Shown: positions 45,228-54,887, numbered from the stretch's first letter. The stretch is DNA of 64,000 bases from Bradyrhizobium diazoefficiens (GCF_016599855.1 NZ_CP067041.1:4588001-4652000); one strand, 5' to 3'. Notes: generated by a model not told the origin, from the sequence alone. Numbers and translations are program-made.

Positions 45228-45834
45228 TCTGCCGCCCTTTGGTTGCTGCGAGGCGGTCGCGCCTCCCAACGATGGGATCCGATTGCACGCGGCGGCCCCA
45301 GGGCTGGGCGAGCGCCGGGCGACAGAGGCTGATAATCAAGAAATCCGTCAGCTCGGCACTCTGACGCCAACGCTGCAGGTCTTGGTAAAGGCGCTCAATC
45401 AGTTTTCGTGGCCTTCGCCGACGCAGAGATGCAACAAAACACCCAACCGACGACCAAGCGAACCAAAAGCGGTGAGGCCGGAAAGTAGCGGCTGCCAATC
45501 GCAGCTGGCAAGGAACCGCCCCTACCGGATCTGGTGTTTGTCCGGCCAACCTCCGTGACGGTGAGGCGAGCAGATATCCCACGAAAATCGGAATGCTAGT
45601 CAAGGGCTGACCGCGCACTTTGCACGGCCACGGGCGGAGCATAGCCCCGTTTTCTGTCCTGATCGCTAGCCTTCGCTACGTAGCAGGCCGGATAACGACG
45701 CGCCGTGGCCGTCGCACGCCCACTAGCGCCGCAACAAGTCGGCCGACCGGATGATCGGGCGGGCGTCTTCTTACGTCATCGTATCAATCACAGCCGCAGC
45801 ACCAGCGGCAATTATCAACGATGGGAGCATTAAC

Positions 45835-48294
45835 ATGGCAAAACCGAGTTGGCTTGCGAAGTACCAAAGTGGTGACACCACACAGGCTCACGCGATGAAC
45901 ATCGCAAAAATAAATGATTACATCAAGGCGGCCAAACAGACTGGGGGATTTCCAGCCGATCCGTCTCGACCCAATAAGATCGACTGGAAAGCGGTTTCCG
46001 AGGAGTCCGGCGTTAAGCTTGTATCGCTCAACCGGAGGCGCTCTCGGTGCCGCAAGCTGATCCTCGATGCGAACGCCGCAGGCATTCCGACGAGGGTTCG
46101 CATCAAGCCAAGGGTCAGACCCGAATATAGCCTCGCGGAAGCAATCAATATCGCAGTCGCCGTCGTCCAGGCAAACTGTGAGTTGGCTCGGGAAAGCCAT
46201 CGCCCGAGATGCAAGAAGGTCGACGACCTGCTCCGCACAATCGCACGAGGCTGTCCGAAGGGTCTTCTCGATGACAGTATCGAAGCGATCTCCACGGCTT
46301 TGCATCAGCAGATCTATGCTGAAGAAGACGTCACCATACTTGTTGAGATCAAGAACATTTTGGTCCGCGCGACCCGGGGCGAACTCGAATTATACACGTT
46401 TCATGGTCGGCTCAAACTGGAATCGGCCCTGGCCGGCTTCTCGCTTTCCGCGGTGGCCAAAGTCACGAAAGCCGCGTTCCAGACTGTCATCAACTGGGCG
46501 TCCGGCCTCAAGGCGCCGACGCTCAGCTTCAAGAGCGAAATAGCAAAGATCGAACGGGCTCTTCAACTACCCGAAGGATATCTAACGAGCGTTCATCTCT
46601 CAAAACGGAGCGGGCCTTCGAACGTCAAGCAATTCTACCTCCCGGAGGAGATCAAGGCGTTGTCGCCCGCAAAGCAGAAGCGGTTCCGGCGTCTGTTTCC
46701 TGCCGATCTTAACCTCGGCCAGCTCAGCGAACAGACATTGCAACAGCTGATGGCTGAGAAGCTGGTCCTATTCCACGCCGAAGCAGACAGCATCGATCAA
46801 AAGCGTTCGGCGCTGCGCTCCAAGGAAATGCGGTATGGCCTCAAGAAATTGCCGCCGCATCTGCAGCAGGAATTCGATGAGCTCGTCGCCGCACGAACCA
46901 ACGTCAAGGGCTACGACAACGTCAAGATCAAGAAAAGGGGATGGGACCCAAATACAATAGTCATCTACGAGCGCAGATTTTGCTTGTTCTTTGGCTGGAT
47001 GCACCATGAGTTGGGGGTCGCGATGGAAAACCTGTCGATCGCCTATCTGGGGTTTAGTCAAATTCTTCACGAGTATGACTTGTTCTTGCTGGCCAGAAAG
47101 GAGGATGTCGGCCTGGAGCGGCGCTGGGCCGGGGCCACAAAGGAGAGGTACGTGTTCGCATCGAGCTTGACCAGGAGAAAGCTGGGGACCATCTCTGAGG
47201 CGAAGGATTGCGGTGGCGATGCAGGCTGGTTGCGCGGCCAGCGCGCGCTCCTCGAGAGGGTGGCGCCGATCATTCGCCCTCGTGTCGCGGACCAGATCGA
47301 AGTCGAGAATGGAGAGCGGAACACTGTACGCTCGATTCTAACTGCTGCTGAGATCTCGCAAGCCCGCCGCAATTGGGCGCAGCGACTGGATGACACCACG
47401 GCTCAATACCGCAATCTCCGATTAAGGATGCAAGACGAAACCACACCCCCCGATAGCATAAGGCGGGTTCTTCCGATGCTTTGCTTCGAAAATCCATTGA
47501 GGGCCATCGAGCATGGCGTTTGGCAGCTGAAGCAGAAGATCTCAGAGTTGAAGCCCGGCTCCTCCCACTGGTGTACCGCGATCCGCGAGTCGGTCGCCGT
47601 CAAAGTCCTTTCACAGGTTCCACTGCGCCGACAAACGTTTTGCGGGCTGACATACTATCGTGACAATAGTGGAATGGTCTATCAGAGCGATGGAAAATGG
47701 TGGCTGAAGATACCGGCCGAGCTGTTCAAAAACGAGAAGAGCCAAGCCTTCCAGAATTTGACCCGTGGTGGATTCTATGTGGTCACCCTTGAAGACGAGT
47801 GGGGCCTCTACACCGATCTTGATACATACATCCATGCAGCGCGGGACGGCGTCCTCGACGGCGTAAAAAGTGACGCCTTCTATGTGACGCGTCACAACAG
47901 AGGCCATGTTAGTCCCGCGACGTTTTCGATCTTATTTCGCGCCTTTACGGAAAACTGCATCGCAGAAAACCCCGGCCGTCAGACCGGATTGCAGGGTGTG
48001 AAGCCGTTCGGTTCGCAGGCGATGCGCCACCTCGTCGCAAGTGCAGTTTTCAATCTCACTGATAGCATCGCAGCCGCGGCGGTCGCGATCCATGACAGCG
48101 AGTTGACCACCTGGAAGCACTACAGAAAATATTTTCTCGATCCCGAGCGGAGAGCCAAGATCATGCGAACGGTGTTGGGTCCGGAACCGGACTCCCCGAC
48201 CTGGCCCAAGTTCGGCGAGATTTTGCCGCGGATCAGCAGTCCGCCGACGGCGCCGCAGATGGCCTTCCCTCATCGAGGACGGCGTGTAGGGTAG
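45835..48294 (+). CDS. Very large tyrosine-recombinase-like protein
   Basis: 819 residues from ATG at 45835 (GGGAG about 7 bases upstream). The C-terminal third has VPLRRQTFCGLTYYRDN (box I-like Arg), GSQAMRHLVASAVFNLTDSI (box II-like, RHLVAS) and WKHYRKYF (Tyr motif), suggesting a tyrosine recombinase. The long N-terminal part (KPSWLAKYQSGDTTQAHAMN, and GRLKLESALAGFSLSAVAKV which may be an HTH) has no recognised domain. Twice the usual integrase length. It may act on the island's own ends. Confidence 0.6.
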   Translation: MAKPSWLAKYQSGDTTQAHAMNIAKINDYIKAAKQTGGFPADPSRPNKIDWKAVSEESGVKLVSLNRRRSRCRKLILDANAAGIPTRVRIKPRVRPEYSLAEAINIAVAVVQANCELARESHRPRCKKVDDLLRTIARGCPKGLLDDSIEAISTALHQQIYAEEDVTILVEIKNILVRATRGELELYTFHGRLKLESALAGFSLSAVAKVTKAAFQTVINWASGLKAPTLSFKSEIAKIERALQLPEGYLTSVHLSKRSGPSNVKQFYLPEEIKALSPAKQKRFRRLFPADLNLGQLSEQTLQQLMAEKLVLFHAEADSIDQKRSALRSKEMRYGLKKLPPHLQQEFDELVAARTNVKGYDNVKIKKRGWDPNTIVIYERRFCLFFGWMHHELGVAMENLSIAYLGFSQILHEYDLFLLARKEDVGLERRWAGATKERYVFASSLTRRKLGTISEAKDCGGDAGWLRGQRALLERVAPIIRPRVADQIEVENGERNTVRSILTAAEISQARRNWAQRLDDTTAQYRNLRLRMQDETTPPDSIRRVLPMLCFENPLRAIEHGVWQLKQKISELKPGSSHWCTAIRESVAVKVLSQVPLRRQTFCGLTYYRDNSGMVYQSDGKWWLKIPAELFKNEKSQAFQNLTRGGFYVVTLEDEWGLYTDLDTYIHAARDGVLDGVKSDAFYVTRHNRGHVSPATFSILFRAFTENCIAENPGRQTGLQGVKPFGSQAMRHLVASAVFNLTDSIAAAAVAIHDSELTTWKHYRKYFLDPERRAKIMRTVLGPEPDSPTWPKFGEILPRISSPPTAPQMAFPHRGRRVG

Positions 48295-48336
48295 TCAACC
48301 GTGCATACTGTCTCAAAGGCGGACGGGCGGAGCAAA

Positions 48337-48466
48337 CTACGTCCGTCCGCCGACGCACGCGCGTGCCAGTTCACGGGCTATCTTATCCTTCTCGGCCCAG
48401 GCACGTCCGGTGGCTGTCTGCAGCGTCTCGACCTCGTCTGAAGTGAAGCGACTCCGGTTGCCCAAG
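48337..48466 (-). pseudogene. C-terminal fragment of an unknown gene at a junction
   Basis: On the minus strand, from about 48466 to a TAG at 48337-48339, the frame reads RSRFTSDEVETLQTATGRAW, then AEKDKIARELARACVGGRT, clearly protein-like. It has no start: its upstream part is replaced at the junction by the coupling-protein fragment that reads the other way. Confidence 0.45.
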
Positions 48467-50060
48467 TATCCTTGACGAGGCCGGCTATTACACCGTCGAG
48501 GGCATGGCGGTGATGATGGCGCAGGCGCGCTCGCTCGGATTCAGCATCACCATCGGCACCCAGGATATTCCGTCGCTGATGCGCATCGTCGAGAAAGAGG
48601 CAAAGTCGATGATCGCCAACGCCACCACGTTCTTGTGGATGCGCGTCGCCGAAACCGAGGAGACCGGCGGGCTCGCGGTCAAGCAGGGCGGCGAAGCCAC
48701 CTTCGCCCAGGCCGCCGGCTACGCCGCCAAGTCCGGCGAGTTCTCGACCCCGTATCTGGACAACATGGAGGCGCGGTTCGAGAAGCAGAACCGGATCTCG
48801 GTGCGGGCGCTGCGCGCGCTCGAGCCGGGCGATGCCTATGTCACCTTCCGCGACACCGTCGTGAAGATGAAGACCTTTTTCGCCAATCCGGAAGGCGAGT
48901 ACGGCGCGACGCTCGACGAGCTCGAGCTGCAGGTCAACCATTTCCTGGCCTTCGCCAAGCCGACCAAGGAGGAGGTCAAGAAGACCGGCGTGCTGGTCGA
49001 GGTCGCCGAGCGGCTTGCGGATTCGCATTTTACCAAGATCGTCGAACAGCGCGCCAAGGACGAGCGTGCCGCGATCGTCAAGCTCGCCAACGACAAGAAG
49101 GACCCGACGTCCTTGCGCAACGAGATCTCGGCCGGCAGCGTGGCGTTCCTGCGGGCCGCCTATGGCTCCGGCAAGAAGGCGACGCCGACCGACCTGATCA
49201 CCGCCGGCGCCGCCTCGGTCGCCGCCATCCTACAGGCGATGGCCAAGCAAGGCGACAAGTTCGCCCGCGACGTTCGCGCCATGGAAGGGCTGCCGGACCA
49301 TCTCGCCCGCTCGGGCCGGGTCCGCGCGCCGTCCCAGATGCCGGGCCTGGTCGACCCGACGTCGCTCGCCCCTGTGGCCCCAGTGCGGCCGCTGCGCCCC
49401 ACCCCGCCGGCCTCCCCACTCGCGGATGCCACCCGCCCGGCTGAGCCCTCCCGCGCCGCGTTGCCACCGTCGCTGGAGGCCCTGCGCGCCAGGGCGCCGG
49501 TGGCGCCGCCACGCGACACCTTCATGGAGGAGGAGTTCGACGACGCCCCGCCCGGGCCGGATGACGATGACGCGCAGAACCAGACCGCGAGCCTCGCCGC
49601 GGCGCTGGACTCCCTCGGCTCGCCGGAGGCCCGGCGCGAGGCCGCCGCCTCACCGGCGCCGTCGCGCATGAAGGCGGTCGAGCACGGGGTCACCGTCGAC
49701 AACGTCGCCTACGAGATGGCCAAGAAGATGCAGAGCAACGAGACCACCCTGCACTTCCTGGCCGCACTGGATTTCGACGGCGAGCCGGGCGAAGAAGCGG
49801 TCGATGCCGCCCTCGACGAGGCCGCCACCGGCTCCGCCGAGGCGATTGCGCCCGAGACCAGGCCGACGGCGCCCGTCACCCCGGCCGATCTGGAGCGCGC
49901 CGACGTCGCCTCCGCGCGGGCCGCGCAATGGGTCGCGCGCGCCGAGGGACAGAAGCCGAAGCCGGCAGCAGCCGCTCCGGAGGAGTTCGAGAAGCACGTG
50001 GAGGCCGGCAACGTCGATGCGATGACGCAGGCGTTTCTGGCTGACCTTCTCGAAGGCTAA
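48447..50060 (+). pseudogene. C-terminal half of a DotL/TrbC-type T4SS coupling protein
   Basis: Protein-like sequence starts at ILDEAGYYTVEGMAVMMAQA (from about 48468) and RSLGFSITIGTQDIPSLMRI, the C-terminal NTPase motif region of IcmO/DotL/TrbC-like coupling ATPases (Walker B-like ILDEAG). No start codon in context: an in-frame stop is at 48444 and the N-terminal Walker A domain is missing. The last ~200 residues are an Ala/Pro-rich tail (PAPPSRAALPPSLEALRARA-like) ending at a TAA at 50058. The more GC-rich composition than its neighbours suggests a separate source. Confidence 0.7.
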
Positions 50061-50257
50061 TTGGATTCATCACTGCTCCAAGCCTTTGTCTGCGCTCCCG
50101 GGAAAGCCGCCCCCTTGCTCGTCGCCGGCAATAAAGGGTGCGACATTTTGACGCGCTCGATACGCAAACCCGAAAATTCCGGTCCTCTCGAAGTGCGGTC
50201 GACGGCGATGTCATGGCGGCCCTTGACCACCTTCCAAGCTAATTGCAGAGCCGATGC
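50057..50257 (-). pseudogene. Possible gene remnant, tail to tail with the coupling protein
   Basis: Open frame of 66 codons between TAA at 50258 and TAG at 50057, reading LAWKVVKGRHDIAVDRTSRG, then PEFSGLRIERVKM. Protein-like, no ATG at a useful place. Its stop overlaps the coupling protein stop by two bases. Confidence 0.3.
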
Positions 50258-51201
50258 TTATTCGACTTCGTAACAATCGCTCAGCTCAACTTCCACGGGG
50301 CCGCCAATCGCTCGCAACGGTGTCGCCGCCAAATGGCATGGAGCGCGTACGGGTTGGGCGCGGCCAAGCTAATCCTTGCGGTGTGGCGGTCGAGAAAGGG
50401 GTCGAGCGTGCCTGCCGGGGCGTGCCAGTTTGCAAGGATTCGGTCCGTTGGCGTCGCGCTAGCCGCATCGCTTTGCCGAGCTGCATACGGTGAAACGATC
50501 CCAGATGTTGAATGATCTCATCTGCAAGGATTCAATTCTATCATGTAGATACCTGAAATCAGAATACTACTTAAGATAGGAAGCGGCAGACAGTCGGTGT
50601 TCGGTAAAAGGCATAGCATGACTTTACATGCAATTCCTTGGCCGCGTTACGCCAGCGCCGCCCTGAGATATCCCCTATCGCCTCTCCTACAACTGCAATG
50701 CGCATTGAAAAACCGCTGGGCCGCCCTGAAGGACGAGGACGAGATGAGATTTCAGACGGCGAGATCGGCGCTCCTTAGCCATACCGCTGACGTGGCCGCC
50801 AACCAGCCCGAAGGACGGTTGAACTCTGTCTCGCGGTACTCACCAGTAGATGCACGTCAGTGACGCTCCCCAGCATCTCTCCTTCGCGACCATCGCCCCG
50901 TGCCGGACGTCACCTCCACTTCGCGCCACACTCCCAATGTCGTGCCAAACGTGTGAACAGACCCGCACCTTGCTGGCTAGCACAGCATCCCTCCCGGGCA
51001 AGCCGTGCCGACGACACGAACGAGGACGTTGGTCGGCAAAGGAAAGCATCTCCAAAATTTGCAGAAAGGATCAAAATCACGAGCTGATCACAGCGATGTC
51101 CTATGACGACAGGCGTATGTCTCGTCAGTCAACATCTGGAATATCAATTGCGACACCGCCCACAACGTAACCGACGACGGGATCGACGCGTTCCCGCTCG
51201 G
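50258..51201. other. Interval without a supported gene
   Basis: About 940 bases with short overlapping open frames on both strands, none with a ribosome site and coherent sequence. The region 50610-50860 on the plus strand could be a small basic protein (LRYPLSPLLQLQCALKNRWA) but is unsupported. Confidence 0.35.
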
Positions 51202-51528
51202 TCAGCGCGACGGTGACTTTAGGGGCCGTCCGCGCTTTTTGTCGCCGGACTTTGCGCAGCCGCGCGCGGCCAGCTTCGTTCCCTGCGCGAGCACCGTGCC
51301 TTGTGGCAGCATCAGTTCAGCAACCTGGATGCCGAGCGCTGACGCAATCTTGTGCAGCGACAACAGGGTGGGATTCGCCTTCCCGGCCTCTATCTCGCTG
51401 ACCAGCGCCTGGCGCAAGCCGGTTTCATCGGCCAGGTCATACTGCGTCCATGATTTCAGCAGCCGGCATTCCCGCACGTTCCGCGCAAGCAATCGCTGGG
51501 TATCTGCTGGATTCCGGGACCTCATCCG
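51202..51528 (-). CDS. XRE-family regulator 2 of the island
   Basis: 108 residues from ATG at 51528. LLKSWTQYDLADETGLRQAL followed by VSEIEAGKANPTLLSLHKIA is a full XRE helix-turn-helix, similar to regulator 1. C-terminal tail basic (KKRGRPLKSPSR). The motif copy C sits upstream of its start, in promoter position, so autoregulation is plausible. Confidence 0.75.
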   Translation of the reverse strand, partial: RMRSRNPADTQRLLARNVRECRLLKSWTQYDLADETGLRQALVSEIEAGKANPTLLSLHKIASALGIQVAELMLPQGTVLAQGTKLAARGCAKSGDKKRGRPLKSPSR

Positions 51529-51559
51529 ACAGGATGAGGCATTTCGGAAGCTCAGACAA

Positions 51560-51576
51560 AACACGCTATAACGTAT
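51560..51576. promoter_or_regulatory. Regulatory motif copy C upstream of XRE gene 2
   Basis: AACACGCTATAACGTAT on the plus strand, sharing TATAACGTAT and part of the left arm (xAxACG) with copies A and B. 32-48 bases upstream of the XRE2 start codon. A further CGTAT/ATACG symmetry lies at 51572-51584. Confidence 0.5.
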
Positions 51577-51824
51577 GAAATACGCTTTGACGTGTCCTGT
51601 GCACCGGTTTCCGCCCCATCTTCGGATCGACGTCCGGCGACGCGAAGCCTGGCTCAGGCCTGGAGAGGCAGCTCGGCCCGGGTTTACCGGCTGCCGCGCC
51701 CAGTTTCAGGCATAAATGCTCATCTGTCAGACCAACCAAGGCTTGCCCCCCGCAAGGTAGCAGCCGAGTCGGATATGCTTCGCCCAAATCTAATATTTTA
51801 GCGACAGCAGCGCGTGGCGAGTGA

Positions 51825-51900
51825 ATGCCTGTAGCTGAATGGTTAGAGGCAGCCGCTCATAACGGTCTGGTTGCAGGTTCGAGTCCTGCCGGGCCCACCA
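51825..51900 (+). other. Degenerate tRNA-Met(CAU)-like gene, island attachment remnant
   Basis: The 3' half is perfect: anticodon loop CTCATAA, T arm GCAGGTTCGAGTCCTGC, acceptor CGGGCCC and CCA ending at 51900. The 5' half is off: acceptor starts ATGCCTG with two mismatches, the D arm is TAGCTGAATGGTTAGAGGC and the upper anticodon stem is mispaired. This is the 3' crossover copy of a tRNA used as an attachment site with a different sequence joined on the left. Possibly still transcribed but probably not a functional tRNA. Confidence 0.65.
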
Positions 51901-51930
51901 GCCTTTTGTTGTCTATGGAGCCACTTTGAG

Positions 51931-51988
51931 AACGACTCGATTTCCCTTTTGAAACGACTCGATTTCGTTTTTGAAACGACTCGATTTC
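51931..51988. repeat. Three 22-bp direct repeats
   Basis: AACGACTCGATTTC at 51931, 51953 and 51975, each followed by a T-rich spacer, period 22. Just after the tRNA-like sequence and ahead of the ABC-type operon. Could be att-arm sites, protein-binding repeats or a repeat-containing RNA. Confidence 0.65.
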
Positions 51989-52018
51989 CCATCTCACTGA
52001 CGTATCTAACGAATTTCG

Positions 52019-52060
52019 CCTCGGTTTTTTCGCCGATTTTTGAGCACGAAAAAACCGAGG
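52019..52060. other. Long perfect hairpin
   Basis: Arms CCTCGGTTTTTTCG (52019-52032) and CGAAAAAACCGAGG (52047-52060) with a 14-base loop. The T run sits inside the stem, not after it, so it is not a textbook intrinsic terminator. Position suits a regulator or terminator of a transcript running through the 22-bp repeats. Confidence 0.6.
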
Positions 52061-52216
52061 GGGGTCTTTTGCGCTTCGCAAGGACCTGTAGGTCGGCGTT
52101 CATCGCCGCCGCAAGGCCAGTTGCACGATCACCGCTGCGCTGCAATTCCCGAAAAGGCGGGGAATCAAGCGACGGACCGCCCGCGGCAGTTGAACTTCAC
52201 ACCCGTCGCTCGGATA

Positions 52217-52882
52217 GTGGCGCGACTAACCATCTCGACTGGCGGACAGGACGTGGAAACCGGCTTCCGATATCGCGACGCGCTACGGCTGCTCTTCATA
52301 CTGCAGATGGGGGCTCGCGCGCCCGATCCGTCCGAGGCCCCGCCCGGCGTGATCGGGATCTTCGAGGGTGAAAAGCGGCTGATGGCGATCGATTTCTGGG
52401 TGCGATACCCGGACTACTTGGCGGATCAATTGTTGAACTTGTACGAAAAGTCGAAGGATGCCGGGCTGCTTTCGGAGATCCAGATGATCTTCGATCGGGA
52501 CGAACCCGATGTCCGCACAATCAAAGTGCTTCGCTGGAGATACGGCGCTTTTGACCGGATCGAGGACGCGCTCGCCATCCTGTCAGCTCGAAATCTCGTC
52601 AAGCCGATGAAGAAGAGCATCCCGACAGGAATTCAACACGACTTCCTCATCTACGAACGGGCTGCCGGATTTCTGCGGGACGCAGTCCAAGAGCAGCCGA
52701 CTATCAAATGGTACGAAGATCGGACTCGCCTCGCACTGTCCGTCGCCGGCGACAAAAGCGGTTCCGCGCTGAAGGACATGCAATACGAAGTGCCAGAGTA
52801 TGATGGCACGCAATGGAGTGCGGAGATCCCCAGCATCAAGGATCGGGTGCTCCGGCGGCTCAAGGATTTGACGGGGGCATGA
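52217..52882 (+). CDS. ABC-3C/Lamassu-type middle component
   Basis: 221 residues from GTG at 52217 (MARLTISTGGQDVETGFRYR if GTG is read as Met); the frame is open further up but no better start is seen. YRDALRLLFILQMGARAPDP, then GIFEGEKRLMAIDFWVRYPD and DRIEDALAILSARNLVKPMK look like winged-helix-containing small subunits placed before SMC-like ATPases in three-component defence operons. Its TGA overlaps the ATG of the ATPase gene. Probable adaptor linking the ATPase to the effector; family placement is inferred from context and size. Confidence 0.6.
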   Translation: MARLTISTGGQDVETGFRYRDALRLLFILQMGARAPDPSEAPPGVIGIFEGEKRLMAIDFWVRYPDYLADQLLNLYEKSKDAGLLSEIQMIFDRDEPDVRTIKVLRWRYGAFDRIEDALAILSARNLVKPMKKSIPTGIQHDFLIYERAAGFLRDAVQEQPTIKWYEDRTRLALSVAGDKSGSALKDMQYEVPEYDGTQWSAEIPSIKDRVLRRLKDLTGA

Positions 52883-54873
52883 TGAATAAGGACATCGAGA
52901 TCCCGCAGACCACGGTCGCGGAATGGCGCAGTCTGATCGCAGATAAGTCAGGTTGCGATGAACAGACTATAGACGACGTCCTCGAGCGCCATGGGGTCGA
53001 GGTCAATTCGATCGTCCCGCGCCGAAAGACCATATTGCTCCGGTCGGCACGATTGAGCGGCGTGAAGTCAGGACTGAAGGACCAGCACCAAGCGGATCTG
53101 CCGGATTCTGCGTTCGATTACACCTGGAAGGATCTCGACCGAGGCCTTTGGATCATCACCTCAGACAAGAACTCCAAAGGTAAAAGCTCGGTTCTCAACG
53201 CCTTCAAAGCTGCCATAAAGGGCAAATTCCCAGGCTCGATGAAGCCCGACGTTTGGAATTGGCTGTCTACACTGCAGGTGGAGTTCTCCGTAGACGGCGT
53301 TCTTCATCGCGTCACTTCAAAGAAGGGCGACGGCAAAGGGGAAGACAACATCGCATTCTTGGCATCTCTCGAACGCCAGGAATCGGGGGAATGGCTCATC
53401 CTTTCGACGAAGCAAGATCCCGACTCATTCGAAGAGGTCATGTCGGACTTCTTCATGCAGGAGCTGGGATTCGAAAAATTTCGAGCCTTCCAGAAGAGGA
53501 CCGAAGGTTTCAAGCACCATGGTTGGCCGTCAATGGGATCCGCCCTGTTCCTCACCGGGGCCAGCGACGCCCTTTTCGGCGAAGAGACCGTTGACGGCTT
53601 GGCCATGCGGCTGCTGCAACTCTTTATCGGCTTGCCGTGGATTTCAACCTATACCGAACTGCAGGCATCGTTGAAGAAGGTGGAAGCCGACACGGCGCGC
53701 ATCGGCGAGGCGGCAAAAGCACCGAGGGCAAAGCTACTTACACGTATCGCACAGCTCGAGACCGAACGCACCTCTGCGATTGCGGACAAAAAGGCTCTTC
53801 CCGACCGCGATCTTGCGTTGATTGAGAAGAAGGCCGCCGACGAAGAGATAGCAGCGGCACTCGAGGAAAAGGTCCGGTGCGAACGAGAGCTAATAGAGCT
53901 TCGCGGTCAGATTTTGGAGGCGAAAAGCGCCTCTGCTGAAGCCAAAAATTTGCTCCAGCAGGTCAAAGACGAGGTGGGCGCCGGTCATCTGTTTAGAAGC
54001 CTGCGTCCGAGGAGCTGCCCTAGCTGCGATGCGGCCGTTCGGGTGAACGAGGCGGCTACTGAACAGCACCATTGTAGCCTCTGTGGACAGGAACCAGTCG
54101 TACCCGAAGATGACTCGGCGGAAAGGATCGCAGCTCTCAAGCGAGAGGTCGCAGGCGCCGCGGCGGCCCTGAGTTCGCTCGAGCAGATCCGCGCAACAAA
54201 CGAAAGCGCTTTGACGGCAGCAAAGGCGCGTCTGCACGCAGCCGAAGAAAGGCAGCAGAAGGCATCAGACATTCTTCGGGCGGACGACCGCGGTCATGAG
54301 GTGGCAACTCGACTGATCGGTCTCGATGCGAGAATCCAGGAATTGCAGGAGCAGTTGCCGGAAGAGCCAAAATTTGTCGCTTCTACCGACGCACGGGTAC
54401 TAAAGAGCGCGTTCGAGGTCACCAAGGAGTGCTTCGAGGGCATGCAGACGAGCATGCTGCGGCACTTTTCCGAACGGCTCTATAGCATCGCTGCCGCCCT
54501 CGGCGTCGAAAACCTGCAGAGCGTGGACGTGAAGCTCAACAAGATCGGCATTCGACAGGGTAACGCTGAGACGACTTTCACGAAATTGAACGAGGGTGAG
54601 AAGCTTCGGTTCCGAACTGCAGCGGCGTTAGCCGCCATCGAGACCGCAAAGTGGACGGGCGTCGGACGTCATCCTGGCTTCGTCGTTCTCGACTCCCCTG
54701 CCGCCCAGGAGATGTCTGAGGACGATTTCGGCTCGCTACTCGCGAACCTCACAAGCGTACTGGAGGCCAATCCGGATATGCAGATCATCGTTGGAGCGGT
54801 GATGCGACCGAATATCCAGGATGTCCCTTGCAGGGGAATGGAGTATGCCAAGGGCGACGACCACCTGTTCTAA
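52879..54873 (+). CDS. SMC/Rad50-like ATPase of a defence system
   Basis: 664 residues. Walker A SDKNSKGKSS at 95-104 (first Gly replaced by Ser), long central coiled coil (about 220-580) interrupted by a double CxxC zinc hinge: CPSC at 379-382 and CSLC at 399-402. The C-terminus has an ABC signature-like LNEGEKLRFRT and Walker B FVVLDSP near 600. This is the arrangement of LmuB-like (Lamassu) or ABC-3C ATPases that sense foreign DNA ends or structures. Starts in ATGA overlap with the middle component; 14 bases before the effector gene. Confidence 0.8.
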   Translation: MMNKDIEIPQTTVAEWRSLIADKSGCDEQTIDDVLERHGVEVNSIVPRRKTILLRSARLSGVKSGLKDQHQADLPDSAFDYTWKDLDRGLWIITSDKNSKGKSSVLNAFKAAIKGKFPGSMKPDVWNWLSTLQVEFSVDGVLHRVTSKKGDGKGEDNIAFLASLERQESGEWLILSTKQDPDSFEEVMSDFFMQELGFEKFRAFQKRTEGFKHHGWPSMGSALFLTGASDALFGEETVDGLAMRLLQLFIGLPWISTYTELQASLKKVEADTARIGEAAKAPRAKLLTRIAQLETERTSAIADKKALPDRDLALIEKKAADEEIAAALEEKVRCERELIELRGQILEAKSASAEAKNLLQQVKDEVGAGHLFRSLRPRSCPSCDAAVRVNEAATEQHHCSLCGQEPVVPEDDSAERIAALKREVAGAAAALSSLEQIRATNESALTAAKARLHAAEERQQKASDILRADDRGHEVATRLIGLDARIQELQEQLPEEPKFVASTDARVLKSAFEVTKECFEGMQTSMLRHFSERLYSIAAALGVENLQSVDVKLNKIGIRQGNAETTFTKLNEGEKLRFRTAAALAAIETAKWTGVGRHPGFVVLDSPAAQEMSEDDFGSLLANLTSVLEANPDMQIIVGAVMRPNIQDVPCRGMEYAKGDDHLF

Positions 54874-54887
54874 CTGGAGAGACGCGC

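Larger units (their letters stand above)
44502..45834. other. Interval with only doubtful small frames
   Basis: About 1.3 kb between the basic-protein gene and the large recombinase gene. No recognisable gene; two small overlapping frames are listed separately. Remaining frames on both strands have biased Arg/Ser/Pro composition typical of non-coding GC-rich DNA. Confidence 0.4.

Noticed and set aside
45019-45642. 207-residue minus-strand frame
   Set aside because: Biased composition and no ribosome site; conflicts with the small plus-strand frames.
51825-51900. Calling this a functional tRNA-Met
   Set aside because: Acceptor and anticodon stem mismatches in the 5' half make function doubtful; reported as an attachment remnant.
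51931-51988. Calling the three 22-bp repeats a CRISPR array
   Set aside because: The 8-base spacers are far too short and T-rich, only three units, no cas genes.
52019-52060. Calling the hairpin a rho-independent terminator
   Set aside because: The T run is inside the stem, with no U tail after it; kept as an unexplained hairpin.
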